64,000 bases of DNA from Sophora flavescens (lineage: Eukaryota; Streptophyta; Magnoliopsida; Fabales; Fabaceae). The position numbers were made by a program, and so were the translations under genes. The stretch lies in contig JAUPTC010000211.1 of the NCBI GenBank assembly GCA_030762895.1, positions 1 through 64,000 of the forward strand. The letters run 5' to 3'. The notes under the pieces are model-generated. The model was given only the letters and a program-made list of their open reading frames with translations, did not search any database and was not told the origin of the DNA. Positions 31,803 through 44,085 of this stretch are shown here, piece by piece (within the stretch, counting starts at the first letter, position 1; every line of letters starts with the position of its first letter).

Positions 31803-33517
31803 GCCAAAGCAGCACCAGTGATCCTCTCTACTTGCTTGCCACCTCCCATTGTGAAGCAGCCAACGATGGAGTTCAAGCCTCTGCACTGAGAAGCTGGTTT
31901 GGCATCCTTAAATATAAAGGCACTATGGACAGTCCAAGAGGTTGAACCCCATTTTTATTGGGAGACTTTGTTGACAAGGAGGTCATCTTTGACCCGAGAG
32001 GGAGTGAGAAGTCCACCGCACTTGGTGAGGTCACCATGATTGTCAAGCGCTCACTTTCATACTTATCTTTGCATGCCATGGGATCCGGGAGGATCACATT
32101 GCACTGAGCATTCCTGGGCCGCTGTATCACAGGCAGTGGGATCCCGGTGGAACCGCCTTCATGAGTTTTTCTAAACCTTTTTCTTTTTAATTATCCTCGC
32201 TTTGCTTTGCTTTGCTTCGAGTCTTATGTGTGCGAGTCTTGTGTCGGTGATCTTGATGGATTTTAATGAAAGTTAGCATAGATTTATTGCATGATATTTG
32301 TTATTTGTTGATGATTTCCCCTAGGTTTTGAAAATTGAAAATTGATCCCTATGTGAAAAATTGAAAATTGAACTTTGAGATGTTCTATTGTGATTGGATG
32401 ATTTATGATAAGTTTGGGGTGAAGGGATGCACACACTAGGGATTGAATCTCTGTCAAACAATTTCACGAAAAATGTCCAGGTGAGGATTTGAGCCTCCAA
32501 CATGTTTTTAATTGTGTGAATCACTTTTAAGCTGCACTTTCCCGAATTTGCTTGAATCTCTTCATGGTTTGCATGCTTATGTGGTTGCATCAAATGATTT
32601 AGGCAATTTTCTTTGAAATAACTACTTGGCCTAAAAGCACCATCCCTAATGCATGTTCCTTAGTTAGCCACATTGAGCCTAATAAGCCTATTGTTTCTTG
32701 ATGACCTTATGCTATAAGCCAAAAATCTGGAAAAACCATGTTAACCCAATCTTAGGATTAGGAGAGCATGGATGCTTGGCAAGACGAGGGTTGTAAGAAA
32801 CTAAGTTTTGGGTGGCTACAAGGTTTGATATGTCATTCTGGGTTGAGAAAAAGAAAAAAATAAAGGTTGGAGCCAAAGGCAAAAAAAAAATAATAATAAA
32901 AGAAGAAGAAGAAGGGTATTAGAAGAAAAAGGCTGTAGTCACCCAAAGCAAAAAGAAAAATGGAAAAAGGAATTTGAGGGGAAGTTCAATTGTCAAGATG
33001 CTCATGCTCTCTTAGTTCCTAGGGACTTAAGCCTAGTACCTTTGAATATCCTACCTTTAGCCAGGCCCCATTACAACCTTTAAAAGACCTTTTGATGTTG
33101 CATGCATGTTTTCGTGGGAACTTTGTTTGAGACGAAAATCAAATTCATGTGAAGTTCTCTTGAAATGTGAAATTGAGTGAAAAGTTGATAGCCTAGACAA
33201 ATTGAGCGAACGAGTGAAATGTTAAATGTCCTTGTGAGGAAGGCAATTGTTTGGAATTGGGGATCTCTCTTTTGTGTGTAACTTGGATCCTCAACTCAGA
33301 TTACTGATTGCATGAATGATGGAATTCTCAATTGTTTAAAGTAAATGAATGTGGGGATTACATTTTTGCAAGGGGGGAAAACATTGAAGAAAAATTGTTT
33401 TGTTGAAATTGCATGAAATTTGTGCGAAATTGGTTGAATCCTTTGAGCTTGCCAAGTTTGAGTCTTTTTGAGTTTTAGTTTGCTTGGGGACAAGCAAAGT
33501 TTAAGTTTGGGGTATTT
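31803..33517 (+). other. TE-2 internal 3' region
   Basis: Non-coding as read. It includes TTTGACCCGAGAGGGAG near 31989, a purine microsatellite at 32880-32920 and a stretch similar to the reverse complement of 42615-43500 (for example AAACCATGTTAACCCAATCT at 32733). It ends with AAGTTTGGGGTATTT, the likely polypurine tract. Confidence 0.6.
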
Positions 33518-34745
33518 TGATAAGCCTCTGGCTCGACTAGTTTTATAACTAGTAAGACCATGGCTTTTGTACTAATTACTCGAGTTTAACCTCGTTTTCG
33601 CCCAAATTTGGATTTAATTGTCCTCAAGCAACATTCTGAGTTTCTTAAGTAGTTTTAGGATATTTTAGCTAATTTGGAGTCAAATAAAGCATTGACTGTT
33701 ATTTCATATTTTCAGGTTAATAAGAAGAGCAAAGAGGGAAGGACACTCAAGAAGAAGCCATCACGGCCAGGCCGTGACAGTGGTCACGGCTGTGATGAGC
33801 TACCCATGAAGACCAGAGAGCATCACGGCCCAACCGTGATACCCATCACAGGCGTGATGAGAAGACCCTGAAAGTCAGAAAGCATCACGGCCCAGCCGTG
33901 ATACCCATCACGGGCGTGATGAGAAGACCCTGAAGATCAGAATTGATCATGGCCTAGCCGTGATGGAGGTCACGGCCGTGATAGACTGGTATTTGAATGC
34001 GCGCCCTTGGCAGAATACGTCATGGCCTGGCCGTGATGGCCATCACGGCCATGACGCGAATCCTGATCTGTAAAAAGACATCAAGGCAGACGCGAAAGAG
34101 ATAGAATTTTCATTGTTTACACTTTATTCCTAGGGTTTGCATTATTTTTGTGATGAAGAACTGATCACCAGGGATTAGTCTGCTGTAATCGGTTTCCGCC
34201 GACACTTGAGGTTCCATAATTCCCGATCAGTTTGCTTATCTCTTTCAATATTATGCTATATGCCTTCTTTGCTTAGTACAAGTTGTATAGAGTAAGTATT
34301 GATTAATTTCGATGATTCTATGTTCCTACACCTTAATCGTGTTTGCTTAATTCGCGTGTGTTTGTCGTGTTTGCTTAATTCGCGTGTGTTTCAATCCGTT
34401 TGCTTAATTCGGAAGTTAGGAACATATATCTCGTAGTGTCAATTGCGCTTGTCTAATTGCTGCTACAATCGAAAAGAGATTAGAATCCGCTTAGGGCATG
34501 GAATTTATGTGAATCAATGATAGTTGGGAAACCGAAACAGCAGATTAATCGTTTCAAATTATCAATAATCACTTAATTGCATTATTTTCTTAATTGAATT
34601 TTCAAATCTAACCCCCCCCCCCCCCATTCGACTTGTAGGTTGATAACAATCAAAGAGTCCTTGAGATACGATACTCGAGTTGTCGTTCCCTAACAACAGC
34701 TTTTCTGTAATCACTCGTTTTTGACCCGTGTGCGACAGCGGATAA
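33518..34745 (+). repeat. 3' LTR of TE-2
   Basis: Nearly identical to the 5' LTR apart from small CAG/CTG-site differences. The palindrome cluster is at 33755-34060 and the C-run near 34611-34626. Confidence 0.85.
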
Positions 34746-35790
34746 AGGTGCCAGATCTGACTCGGTCGGTGCGGAAAGGAACCAAGGGAACGAGGGAATG
34801 GTGCACTGCACGGGTCCCCAGTGCACCAGATTCATGGTTTGGGTTGTGGTGCACAGATTCCGACAAGGCTCGGTGTGGTTCACGATTCCACGACTTAGCG
34901 CGGTCTGACACGCCGATGCGGTGCACGATTCATGGTTTGGCTCGGCCTGGTACACCAAATTCGTGACTTGATCCGTGTGGTGCACGTTCATGATTTCGCT
35001 CGGTGTGGTGCACCGTTCACGATTTGGATCGGTGTGGTGCACCGGATTCTGGGTTGGCTCGGTGTGGTGCACCAGTTCCCGACTTGGCTCGGTGTGGTGC
35101 CGGTTTACGACTTAGCGCGATGCGGGCACGGATTCATGATTTGGCTCGGTGTGGTGCACCGATTCCGATTTGGCTCGGTGTGGTGCACGATTCACGACTT
35201 GGTTTGGTCTTGTGCACCGATTCATGGTTTGGCTCCGTCGGTGCACGGATTCATGTTGGATCGGGTGTGGTGCACCATATTAATGATTTGGCTCGGTGTG
35301 GTGGACCAGATTCCAGACTTGGCTAGGTCTGGTGCACCAGATTCCTGATTTGGCTCGGTGTGGTGCACCAGATTCATGACTTGGCGCGGTCTAGAGCATC
35401 GGTCTGGTGCACCTGATTCATGGTTTGGCTCCGTCTGGTGACATAGATTCATGACTTGATCCGGTGTGGTGCACCACATTCATGATTTGGCTGGGTGTGG
35501 TGCACCAGATTCTAGACTTGGCTCGGTCTGGTGCACTAGATTCATGACTTGGCTCGGTCTTGTGCACCAGATTCCTGACTTGGCTCGGTATGGTGCACCA
35601 GATTCATGACTTGGCTCGGTGTGGTGATCCTGATTCCTGACTTGGCTCGGTGTGGTGCACCAAATTCCTGACTTGGCTCGATGCGGTGCACCGATTCACG
35701 ACTTTAGGTGCAGTGCCCAGTTCCCGATTTGGCTCGATGCGGTGCACAGATTCACGACTTAGCTCGGTCGGTGCAGGCGGGAACCAAGGT
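34746..35790 (+). repeat. IGS B-repeat tail and C repeats, third IGS
   Basis: The B unit interrupted by TE-2 finishes by about 34820. About thirty 31 bp C monomers follow. 35340-35640 is unusually clean, with full GGTGCACCAGATTC units that fix the monomer length. Confidence 0.85.
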
Positions 35791-36130
35791 TGCAAGGTGC
35801 AGTGCACATGGCAACGGCGGTTGAAGGTGTTGGTACCTTAAAATGGAGGTTCATTTTGGGTGGCTAGTGACTCGTGTGTGTCGAGGTTGAAAGTGTTACA
35901 TTGCATCACCCGTGACTCGTGCATGACCAGGTGCTCGGTAGCGTCGCAGATGCACCGAGCACCGACAAGCAAATGTTGTGATACAAGCTTGAGAGCATTC
36001 CCCTGACCCCACTAAAATTTTTAGAAGACGTGGTGGAAAAGCAAACCTGTAAACCAGTGTCCACCACATGTTTAAGTATGCTAGTATACCACATTTCGGC
36101 TAAAAGTTCCCAAAAGTCCAACCCCTCAAT
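35791..36130 (+). other. Unique IGS block, third IGS
   Basis: Same block as 23916-24300, with GGAGGTTCATTTTGGGTGG, ACAAGCTTGAGAGCATTCC and CCACCACATGTTTAAGTATG. No gene. Confidence 0.7.
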
Positions 36131-36590
36131 GAAATGCAACGAAATTTGGAGGTAAAGCTGGAAATAATATAGCAAGAGTGCCTGCAAAAATTCAGGTCAA
36201 AATTCAATTTGTAGCATACATTCCTTGTTGTTGAACTGTCGCATATCCCTGATTTTGGTTGAAAAATCATTATAAATCACAACCTTCATGAAATACCACG
36301 AAACTTTGTGGGAACCTTATGAATATTATAAGTAGTGTGCCTGCAAAAAAGCAGCTCAAAATTCGATGGCTAGACCCATTTTCCATTTTTGGGGAATTGT
36401 TTCGGTTTTCCACTTTGAAAATTTATTAAAAAAAAATGGTATGGTGAAAAATTCTGTAAATTTTTCGTCCCCTAGATCCCATTTTTATAAGCATTCCTGC
36501 AAAAAATAGGCCAAAATTCGACCTCTAGCTTGGAAAAAAAGAGTATGTCTCCCCACTAAAAAGGATGTCTTGTGCTGGAAAATGGGTCTT
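36131..36590 (+). repeat. A'-type repeats, third IGS
   Basis: About 1.5 units ending with GGAAAATGGGTCTTCGCAT just before the promoter core. Confidence 0.8.
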
Positions 36591-36622
36591 CGCATATTAT
36601 GCAATTATAGGCGGGGGGGGGA
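36591..36622 (+). promoter_or_regulatory. Pol I start-site-like sequence, gene-promoter copy, unit 3
   Basis: CATATTATGCAATTATAGGC followed by a G8 run. One base (CAATTATA for CTATTATA) and a C in the G run depart from the other copies, so this copy may be weaker or misread. Confidence 0.5.
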
Positions 36623-38104
36623 GGTGCCGGCCTATCCACGACCCCGGTACCAAGCCCGGTGCACCATGGTCCACCCCCAATGCCTGTGCAATGATCCCTA
36701 ACATTGCACATCGACCTTGCCCACGGCATGGTAGGTGACTCGATCGGGTCATCTTCGGACCGACTCAGTGGTGGGAGCGAGTGCGGGCGGGCCGGGGTGT
36801 GCACAGGCGGGGCCGGGAGGGCGAGCACGGGGAAAAATGTGGGCATCGGATTGGGCCCGTTTTTGTGGGGATTTTCCAAGGTGTGTTGAGGATTCATGGG
36901 TGTGGCTCCTCGACCTTGGTTGTGGATGGGCGTGGTGTTAGGTTATACCCGCCGGGCGGATCCGCAACACGAAGGGACGCGTGATCTTAGGATGTGACCA
37001 AGGTGGTTGTCCCCAACACCAAACTGTTTTAAGGAGCACCATAAAGGATCCTCGTAATGTGTCTGGCTCCCGTTTTAAATATGTTTGATTACGAAATTTT
37101 GTCAATTTAGTTTTTAAAAATGTTGTCTATCAATTTTGGTAGGGTTTTCGATGGTATGGCGAGGTTGTGGGTTCGCCGTTCCTCGACCTTGGTTGTGGAT
37201 GAGCGTGGTGTTCGGTGATGATGCCTTAGAGGTCGGAGCCGAAGCACCAAGGGACGGGTAATCGTCCTGAAGTGGCCTTGTAAGGGGTGTTCAAACACCA
37301 GATCGGCTGAAGGTGCATCGGAAAGGATCCGAGTGCTGTTGTTGGTTTTTAAAAAATGTTGGCTTATGATATTTATCAATTTTGTGGGGTACTCGATGGT
37401 GTGGCGAGGCTGTGGGCGTGCGGCTCCTCGACCTTGGTTGTGGATGGACGTGGTGTTAGGTAATGCCTTCCGGGACGGAGTCGAAGCACCCAGAGATGGG
37501 TGATCGTGCTGAAGTTGCCTTGTGGGGGTACTCGAAGGTGTGGCGAGGTTGTGGGTGCGTGGCTCCTCGACCTTGGTGGTGGATGGATGTGGTGTTAGGT
37601 GATGCCTTCCGGGGGCGGAGCCTAAGCACTTAGAGATGGGTGATCATCCTGAAGTGGCCTTGTTAGGGGTGCCCGACTCTCGGATCGGCGAGGCTCATCG
37701 GAAAGGATCCTCATGATGTTTTTGTTTTTAAAAATGTCACTTTCGATATTTATCAATTTCGTGGGGTTCTCGATGGTGTGGCGATCTTTGTGGGTGCCGG
37801 CTCCTCGACCTTGGTTGTGGATGGGGCGTGGTATTAGGTGATGCCTTTCGGGCGGAGCCGAAGCACCAAGAGATGGGTGATCGTCTTGAAGTGGCCTTGT
37901 TAGGGGTGCCCGACACCGGATCGGGTGAAGGCGCATCGCAGAGGATCTCGCGATGTTTTTGGTTTTTAAAAAATGTTGGCTTTCAATGTTTATCAATTTT
38001 GTGGGGTACTCGATGGTGTGGCGAGGTTGTGGGTGCGTGGCTCCTCGACCTTGGTTGTTGATGGGCGTGGTGTTAGGTGATGCCTTTGGGCGGAGTGAAG
38101 CACC
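36623..38104 (+). other. 45S rDNA 5' ETS, unit 3
   Basis: The early ETS (CCATGGTCCACCCCCAATGC, CATTGCACATCGACC, GGCATGGTAGGTGACTCG) is followed by ETS repeats with starts near 37074, 37111, 37355, 37727 and 37968. It ends at GAAGCACCAAGATA by fusing to 26S. The terminal ETS, 18S, 5.8S and most of 26S are missing. Confidence 0.8.
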
Positions 38105-38714
38105 AAGATAGCGTAAGTGTCTAAGATGAGCTCAGCGAGCAGAAATCTCGTTTGAAACAAAAGGGTAAAAGTTCGTTTGATTCGATTTCCGGTATGAATA
38201 CGAACCGTGAAAGCATGGCCTATCGATCCTTTAGTCCTTGGGAATTTGAAGCTAGAGGTGTCAGAAAAGTTACCATAGGGATAACTGGCTTGTGGCAACC
38301 AAGCGTTCATAACGATGTTGCTTTTTGTTCCTTCGATGTCGGTCTTCCTATCATTGTGAAGCAGAATTCACCAAGTGTTGGATTGTTCACCCACCAATAG
38401 GGAATGTGAGCTGGGTTTAGACCATCGTGAAACAGGTTAGTTTTACCCTGCGGTGGCAGTGTCGCAATAGTAATTCAACCTAGTACGAGAGGAACCGTTG
38501 ATTCACACAATTGGTCATCGCGCTTACTTGAAAAGCCAGTGGCGCGAAGCTACCATGCGTTGGATTATGACTGAACGCATCTAAGTAAGAATCTGGGCTA
38601 GAAGCGATGCGAGCACTGGGCAGCGGGTAGAATCCTTTGCAGACGACTTAAATACGCGACGGGATATTGTAAGTGGCAGAGTGGCCTTGCTGCCACGATC
38701 CACTGAGATTCAAC
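38105..38714 (+). rRNA. 26S rRNA 3' fragment (truncated), unit 3
   Basis: It starts near GTGTCTAAGATGAGCTC and continues with GAAATCTCGTTTGAAAC, GGCTTGTGGCAACCAAGCG, GTTGGATTGTTCACCCACC and AGTAATTCAACCTAGTACG, the sarcin-ricin side of domain VI. The end CCACTGAGATTCAACCCC is well preserved. A further ~150 base gap lies near 38615, after GCTAGAAGCGATGCG. The 5' edge is an ETS fusion distinct from that at 16425. Confidence 0.85.
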
Positions 38715-39190
38715 CCCAGCCGCTTCAATTCGTCCCTCCCCTCGCCCCACCCTTGGTTTGGCCCAAGTCAGAGGGGTTGTTGGGGCGGTGACTCAAGCAA
38801 TTGGCGGGTTGCCAACAAGTGTCGCGGAAGCCAAGGAGCAGGCGAAGATTGTCCAAGTGCACGTGGCCGGGTCAAGACGCCCGATGCGGTGATGTGTGGC
38901 TCAGCCCTGGTACACATGGGAAAGTCCGGAGCCCGCCATGTGGGTCACGCGGCCGAGCCGGTGAGGCAAGGAACCCAAGGAGCAAGGGTCGAGTCAACGA
39001 GTCACTTGGTGCGAAATCCCGGTTCGGTGCAAGTGGTCGGTTCATGATGATCGATATGGGTAATTGGGTGCGTAGTCCCGGTGCCTCGGAGGCGAGGTCC
39101 CCGGTGCACATGATGCACGATCAGACTCGATCAGTGCGGTCGGGAACCAAGGATGCATGGGTCTGGTGCACAAGGTACATGTCCCCGGTG
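38715..39190 (+). other. Post-26S spacer, fourth IGS
   Basis: CCCTCGCCCCACCCTTGGTT, GGCGGGTTGCCAACAAGTGT and GTGCAAGTGGTCGGTTCATG are present in the same order as at 28966. A Pol I terminator is likely here but is not identifiable by motif. Confidence 0.7.
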
Positions 39191-39620
39191 TGGTTGAAAA
39201 ATCATGAAAAATATCCACCTTCATGAAATGCCACGAGACATTGGAGGAACCTTCGGATAACATTCTTAGCGTGCCTGCAAAAAAACAGCTCAAAATTCAA
39301 TTTGTAGCTTAGTTTCCTTGTATCCAAATTGTCGCATATCCCTGATTGCGGTTGAAAAATCATGAAAAATCACCACCTTCATGAAATGCAACGAAACATG
39401 GTGGAAATCTTGGGAATATTATAAGTATGGGGCCTGCAAAAAATCAATGGCTAGACCCATTTTTCCATTTTTTGGGAATTGTTTCGGTTTTCCACTTTGA
39501 AAATTGATTAAAAAAAATTGTAAGGCAAAAAATTCTGTAAAATTTTTCGACCTCTAGCTTGGATAAAAAGAGTATGTCTCCCCAGCAAAAAGGATGTCTA
39601 GTGCTGGAAAATGGGTCTTT
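39191..39620 (+). repeat. IGS A repeats, fourth IGS
   Basis: About 1.4 units with starts near 39195 and 39355. The second has a deletion between ATCAGCTC and the ATGGCTAGACC landmark. Confidence 0.8.
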
Positions 39621-39648
39621 GCATACTATGCTATTATAGGGGGCAGGT
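39621..39648 (+). promoter_or_regulatory. Pol I start-site-like sequence, spacer-promoter copy, fourth IGS
   Basis: CATACTATGCTATTATAGGG then GGCAGG. The core is perfect over CTATTATAGGGGG. Microsatellite and B repeats follow. Confidence 0.6.
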
Positions 39649-39655
39649 GCCTGGC

Positions 39656-39720
39656 TATTATATATATTATATATATAGTAGTAGTAGTTGTTGTTGTTGT
39701 AGTTGTAGTTGTTATCTCGT
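39656..39720 (+). repeat. TA / TAG / TTG microsatellite
   Basis: TATTATATATATTATATATATAG-type tract, then TAG and TTG triplets and GTTATCTCG. Confidence 0.8.
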
Positions 39721-39754
39721 TGAAAATTAGCTCCAACCTTTGCTTAGATTGGCC

Positions 39755-40010
39755 TCGGTCGGTGCCGTGATGCCCGATCTGCCTCGAGTGTGTGCGGAAA
39801 GGAACCAAGGGAATGAAGGAATGGTGCAGACGGGAGCCACGGTCCAGGTGCACCGAGTGCGGATCTGGCTCGGTCGGTGCGGAAAGGAACCAAGGGGCGA
39901 GGGAATGGTGCACCGGGCACAAGTCCCGGATGCACCAGTGCGGATCCGGCTCGTGGTGCGCGGAAAGGAACCAAGGAGCGAGGAATGGTGCAGAGAGCGG
40001 GTCGGGGTGC
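39755..40010 (+). repeat. IGS B repeats, fourth IGS
   Basis: About three ~80 bp units with GGAAAGGAACCAAGG landmarks. Confidence 0.8.
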
Positions 40011-41210
40011 ACCCAGTTGATGGTTTGGCTCGGTGTGGTGCGAGTTCCTGACATGGCTCGATGTGGTGCACCAGATTCTTGATTTGGCTCGGTGTGGTGC
40101 ACGGTTATGACTTGGTGCGATATAGACACCGGCCTGGCACTGTGCACGATTCATGGTTTGGCCAATGCGGTGCACGATTCATGACTTGAACTCGGTGTGG
40201 TGCTCCAGATTCATGATTTCGCTCGTTCTGGTGCACCAAATTCCGGACTTGGCTCGAGCAGGTTCACGGGTCGAGGGGTTTGACTCGGTGAGGTGCACCA
40301 AATTCCGACTTGGCGCCTTGTGGTGCCCGATTCCGACTTGGCGATCAAGTGCACCGGTTCGACTTGGCGTGTGACGGTGCACAGATTCTGACTTGGCTCT
40401 GTGTGGTGCACCAGATTCATGACTTGGCGCGGTCTGGAGCACCAGATTCATGACTTGGCCCGGTCTGTTGCACCAGATTCAGGGTTTGACTCGGTTTGGT
40501 GCCCCTAATTCTTGACTTGGGTCGGTGTGGTGAACCAGATTCATGATTTGGCTCAGTGTGGTACACTAGATTCCTGACTTGGCTCGGTATAGTGCACCGG
40601 TTTGGTGCACCTGATTCAGGGTTTGGCTCCGTCTGTTGCACCAGATTCATGACTTGATCCGATGTGGTGCACCAGATTCATGATTTGGTTCGGTGTGGTG
40701 CACCAGATTCCAGACTTGGCTCCGTCTGGTGCACCAGATTCATGACTTGGTTGATGCGGTGCACCGATTCTGGTTTGGCTCGGTGTGGTGCACCAGATTC
40801 TTGACTTTGCTTGGTGTGGTGCACAGGATTCATGACTTGGGTCGGTCTGGTGCACCATATTCTGACTTGGCTCGGTGTGGTGCACAGATTCTGGTTTGGC
40901 TCGGTGTGGTGCACAGATTCACGACTTGGCTTGGTGCGGTACCCCAGATTCATGACTTGGCTAGGTATGGTGCACAGATTCCGACTTGGCTCGGTGCGGT
41001 GCCCCAGATTCTGACTTGGCTCGGTGTGGTGCACGATTTCGACTTGGCTCGATGCGGTGCACGATTCTGACATGACTCGGTGTGTTGCGCCGAGTCATGA
41101 TTTGCTCAGTCTGGTGCACCAGATTCACGATTTGGCTCGATGCGGTGCATCAGATTCATGATTTGGCTCGGTGTAGTGCACGATTCCGACTTAGCTCGGT
41201 CGGTGCGGAG
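40011..41210 (+). repeat. IGS C repeats, fourth IGS
   Basis: The longest C array in the window, about 38 monomers of 31 bp. 40380-40890 is clean, the rest shows dropped CTGG/CCAG bases. Confidence 0.85.
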
Positions 41211-41281
41211 CGGGAACCAAGGTTGCAGGGCTGGTGCACGCACATGGTGCACCAGGTTGAATGCGTTGGTGCGAGGAAGAT
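41211..41281 (+). other. Start of unique IGS block, interrupted by TE-3
   Basis: GGGAACCAAGGTTGCAGG to GGAAGAT. AAGAT at 41277-41281 is the target duplication of TE-3 and recurs at 50938-50942, after which GGAGGTTCATTTTGGG continues the block. Confidence 0.8.
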
Positions 41282-42614
41282 TGGTTGTCGCGCACGCACG
41301 CGCCAAAAAGGACGAGTGGGTTTAAAACTGTAGTCTAGTGCGACAACTCGGATGTCGTCTCTCAAGGACTCTGAGTATATTATCTTTCACAAAAAATCAG
41401 TTTGGGGGGGGGGGGGTTTGGATTGGAATGCAATTAAGAAACAAACAAAACAGAGCAATCAAAAACAAGGCAGTTGAAAAGGGATTATCAATTATCAAAC
41501 AACGATTAATCTACTGTCAAGAATTCCCAACTATCCTTGGTTAATGTAAACCCAAGCCCTAAGCAGATTCTAATCCCCTTTCGATTCTGAGTAACAACTA
41601 ACAACGTAATTGCTACTATGGATGCAAATTCCTATTCCCGAAATAACAAGCGGGATTAAGCGCTCATGATCAAGCGATCATGAATGAACACACGCGAATT
41701 AACAAGCGCGATTATGTATAGGAAATTTACATCAACGAAACAAATCAATACAATATTACACACTCCTGAAATAACAAACAGAAATATGAAATATGGTATT
41801 GAAAAGGGAAAAGCAATTAAAATAGGGATTTACATAACCTCAAGTATATAGGATCCTCAAACAGTAGACTAATCCTAGGACTTAGTGCTCCATGGCAACA
41901 ACGAAATCACAGAGAAAAATGTATATCAGAAAGTTGGAGAAGCAAAAAAAAAATCTTTACAAAATGTTCAGAACAACCTTTTATACAAATTCAGAATTCA
42001 GATGGCTCGCGAGGCGAACAAACATTCGCGAGGCGAATTTCATGAACTGTCAGCAACCCTTGGCATTCTCGCGAGGCGAAGTGTTTCTCGCGAGGCGAGG
42101 ATATGAAAACTTTCCTCCTTACGCCCGTGATGGCCATCAGGGCCTAACCGTGATGCTCTCTGACTTCAGATTCGCGAGGCGAAGGGATGCTCGCGAGGCG
42201 AGACTCTTGACTTCAAAGCGCCACGGCCATGACCTTCAACACGGGCAAGCCGTGATCGTCTCGACTTTTTCGGGTTTGGAAGACTCGTGGGCGAGACCTT
42301 CTTGCGAGGCGACCCGGAGACTTAGCAATTTCTTGGAGCAGTCGAGGCTTCGGGTCGCGTCGCGTCGCGGCGTGGCTTTCACGGGGCGAATCCTCTGTTC
42401 TTTATTTTCTCAACTTCTACTTAACACGAAAACAAGGAAATAAGCATAAGTGTATTATTTTGACTTAAAACTAGCTAAATTAACTTAAAACTACTCTAGA
42501 GACTCAAAATCTTGCTTGAGGACAATCTAATCTAATTTGGGTGAAAATACGATATAATTTGCACAAAACCCTGGTCATACTAGCTATAAAACTAGATGAG
42601 CCAGAGGCTTATCA
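41282..42614 (-). repeat. 3' LTR of TE-3
   Basis: It carries a G13-type run near 41404 (poly-C on the coding strand) and repeated TCGCGAGGCGAA motifs at 42005-42380. Confidence 0.9.
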
Positions 42615-44085
42615 AAATACCCCAAACTTAAACTTTACTTGTCCCCAAGCAAACTAAGACTCAAAAAATCAAAAAGACTCAAGACACTGGCAAGCTCAAA
42701 AGATTCAATCAACATTGCACACATTCAAGCAATACATCAAAACAGTTTTTTTCTTCATTGTTTCCCCCTTTTCAAACAGAGCAATCCCCAAATTCATTTA
42801 TTCTAAACATTTGAGAGTTTCATCATGAAAACAATCATAAATCTAAGCGGGGATCTAAGTCACACACAGAGAGGAGATCACCAAATCCAAACAACTGCCT
42901 TCCTCACAAGGGCATTATTTGTTCACTCAGTCACTCAGTTTATGTCAGGCTAACAATTTGCACTCAGTTTCACTTTTCAAGTACACTTCCCAAAAATTTG
43001 CTTTTCATCTCAAAATGGTTCCCACAGAAAACATGCAAGCAACATCAGAAGGTCTTTATTGGGTTGTAATGGGGCCTGGCTAAGGATAGGATATACAAAG
43101 GAACTAAGCTGAAAACCCTAGGAACTAAGAGAGCATGAACTATATTTACACCTAGAAATTCACTCAAGCTCCTTTCTTTATTTTTTTCTTTACACTTCTG
43201 GGTGGCTACAGCTCTTTTTATTTCTTTTTGGCATTTTTGTATTTTTGTATTTTTTTTCTTTTTCTTTTTTTTTTCAACAATTGCACATTTTTTTTTCACA
43301 AGCCTTTGGCTCCAACTTTTTTTTTTCCTTTTTTTTTTTTCAATCCCAACAACATATTACACCTTGCAGCCACCCCAAACTTAGTTTCTTGCACCCATTC
43401 TAAGATTACATGCTCTCCTAATCCTAAGATCGGGTTAACATGGTTTTCCAGATTTTTGGGCTTATAACATTAGGTTATCAAGAACTAATAGGCTAATAGG
43501 CTCAAAAGGGCTAACTAGGGAACATGCAATAGGAATTAGTTTATTTAGGCCAAGTAGCTATTTACAAAGAAACTGCCTAAATCATTTGCTACACACATAT
43601 AATCATGCAAACCAAAAAGAGATTCAATCAAATCCAGGGAAGTGCAACTTGAAAGTGATTTTCACACATTTTAAAACATGTTGGAGGCTCAAAACCTCAC
43701 CTGGACATTCATGCAAATTGTTTGAAAGAGATACTATCCCTAGTGTGTGCTTCCTATCACCCCAAACTTATCATTCATCATGCTATCATAACAAAATCAC
43801 TTTGGGAATCTCTTTTCAAAAACAAAAATTTTTCAGCATAGGGGGAATCATTAAATATCAATAATGAAAGAATTATGTGCAACATCAATCAAAATCTAGC
43901 AAACTTGCCAACTAAGAACTTAACACACAAATGCTCCTGAGCTTCTCAAATTATTCAGGAGCTTTATTCAAAGAAAAGAAAAACTACAACTAGTTCCCTC
44001 CCCCACACTTAAAACATGCATTGTCCCCAATGAACAACAACGAGACTTTACAATCGAGTGAGGGAAAGGAAAAGAAACTCCCTGA
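42615..44085 (-). other. TE-3 non-coding 3' region
   Basis: It begins with the complement of the polypurine tract (AAATACCCCAAACTTAAAC). It contains T-rich stretches at 43165-43350 and CATTGTCCCCAATG near 44019. Short frames on both strands are low-complexity. No envelope-like or second RNase H domain is recognisable. Confidence 0.7.

Larger units (their letters stand above)
29876..34745 (+). mobile_element. Non-autonomous gypsy LTR retrotransposon TE-2 (gag only)
   Basis: LTRs at 29876-31107 and 33518-34745 (about 1.23 kb each) start TGATAAGCCTCTGG and end GCGACAGCGGATCA or GATA. A perfect 18-nt complement of the tRNA-Asp 3' end lies at 31113-31130. The flanks read CAGTG and AGGTG, compatible with a 5-bp AGGTG duplication with one base misread. 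The 2.4 kb interior has one 203-codon gag-like frame and no protease, RT, RNase H or integrase. The last ~1.3 kb resembles the matching part of the full-length element at 41282-50937, including the region before the 3' LTR. It is therefore likely mobilised in trans by that family. Confidence 0.85.

Noticed and set aside
42615..44085. Envelope-like third gene in TE-3
   Set aside because: Frames are short, low complexity and on both strands. No signal peptide, membrane segment or conserved block is seen.
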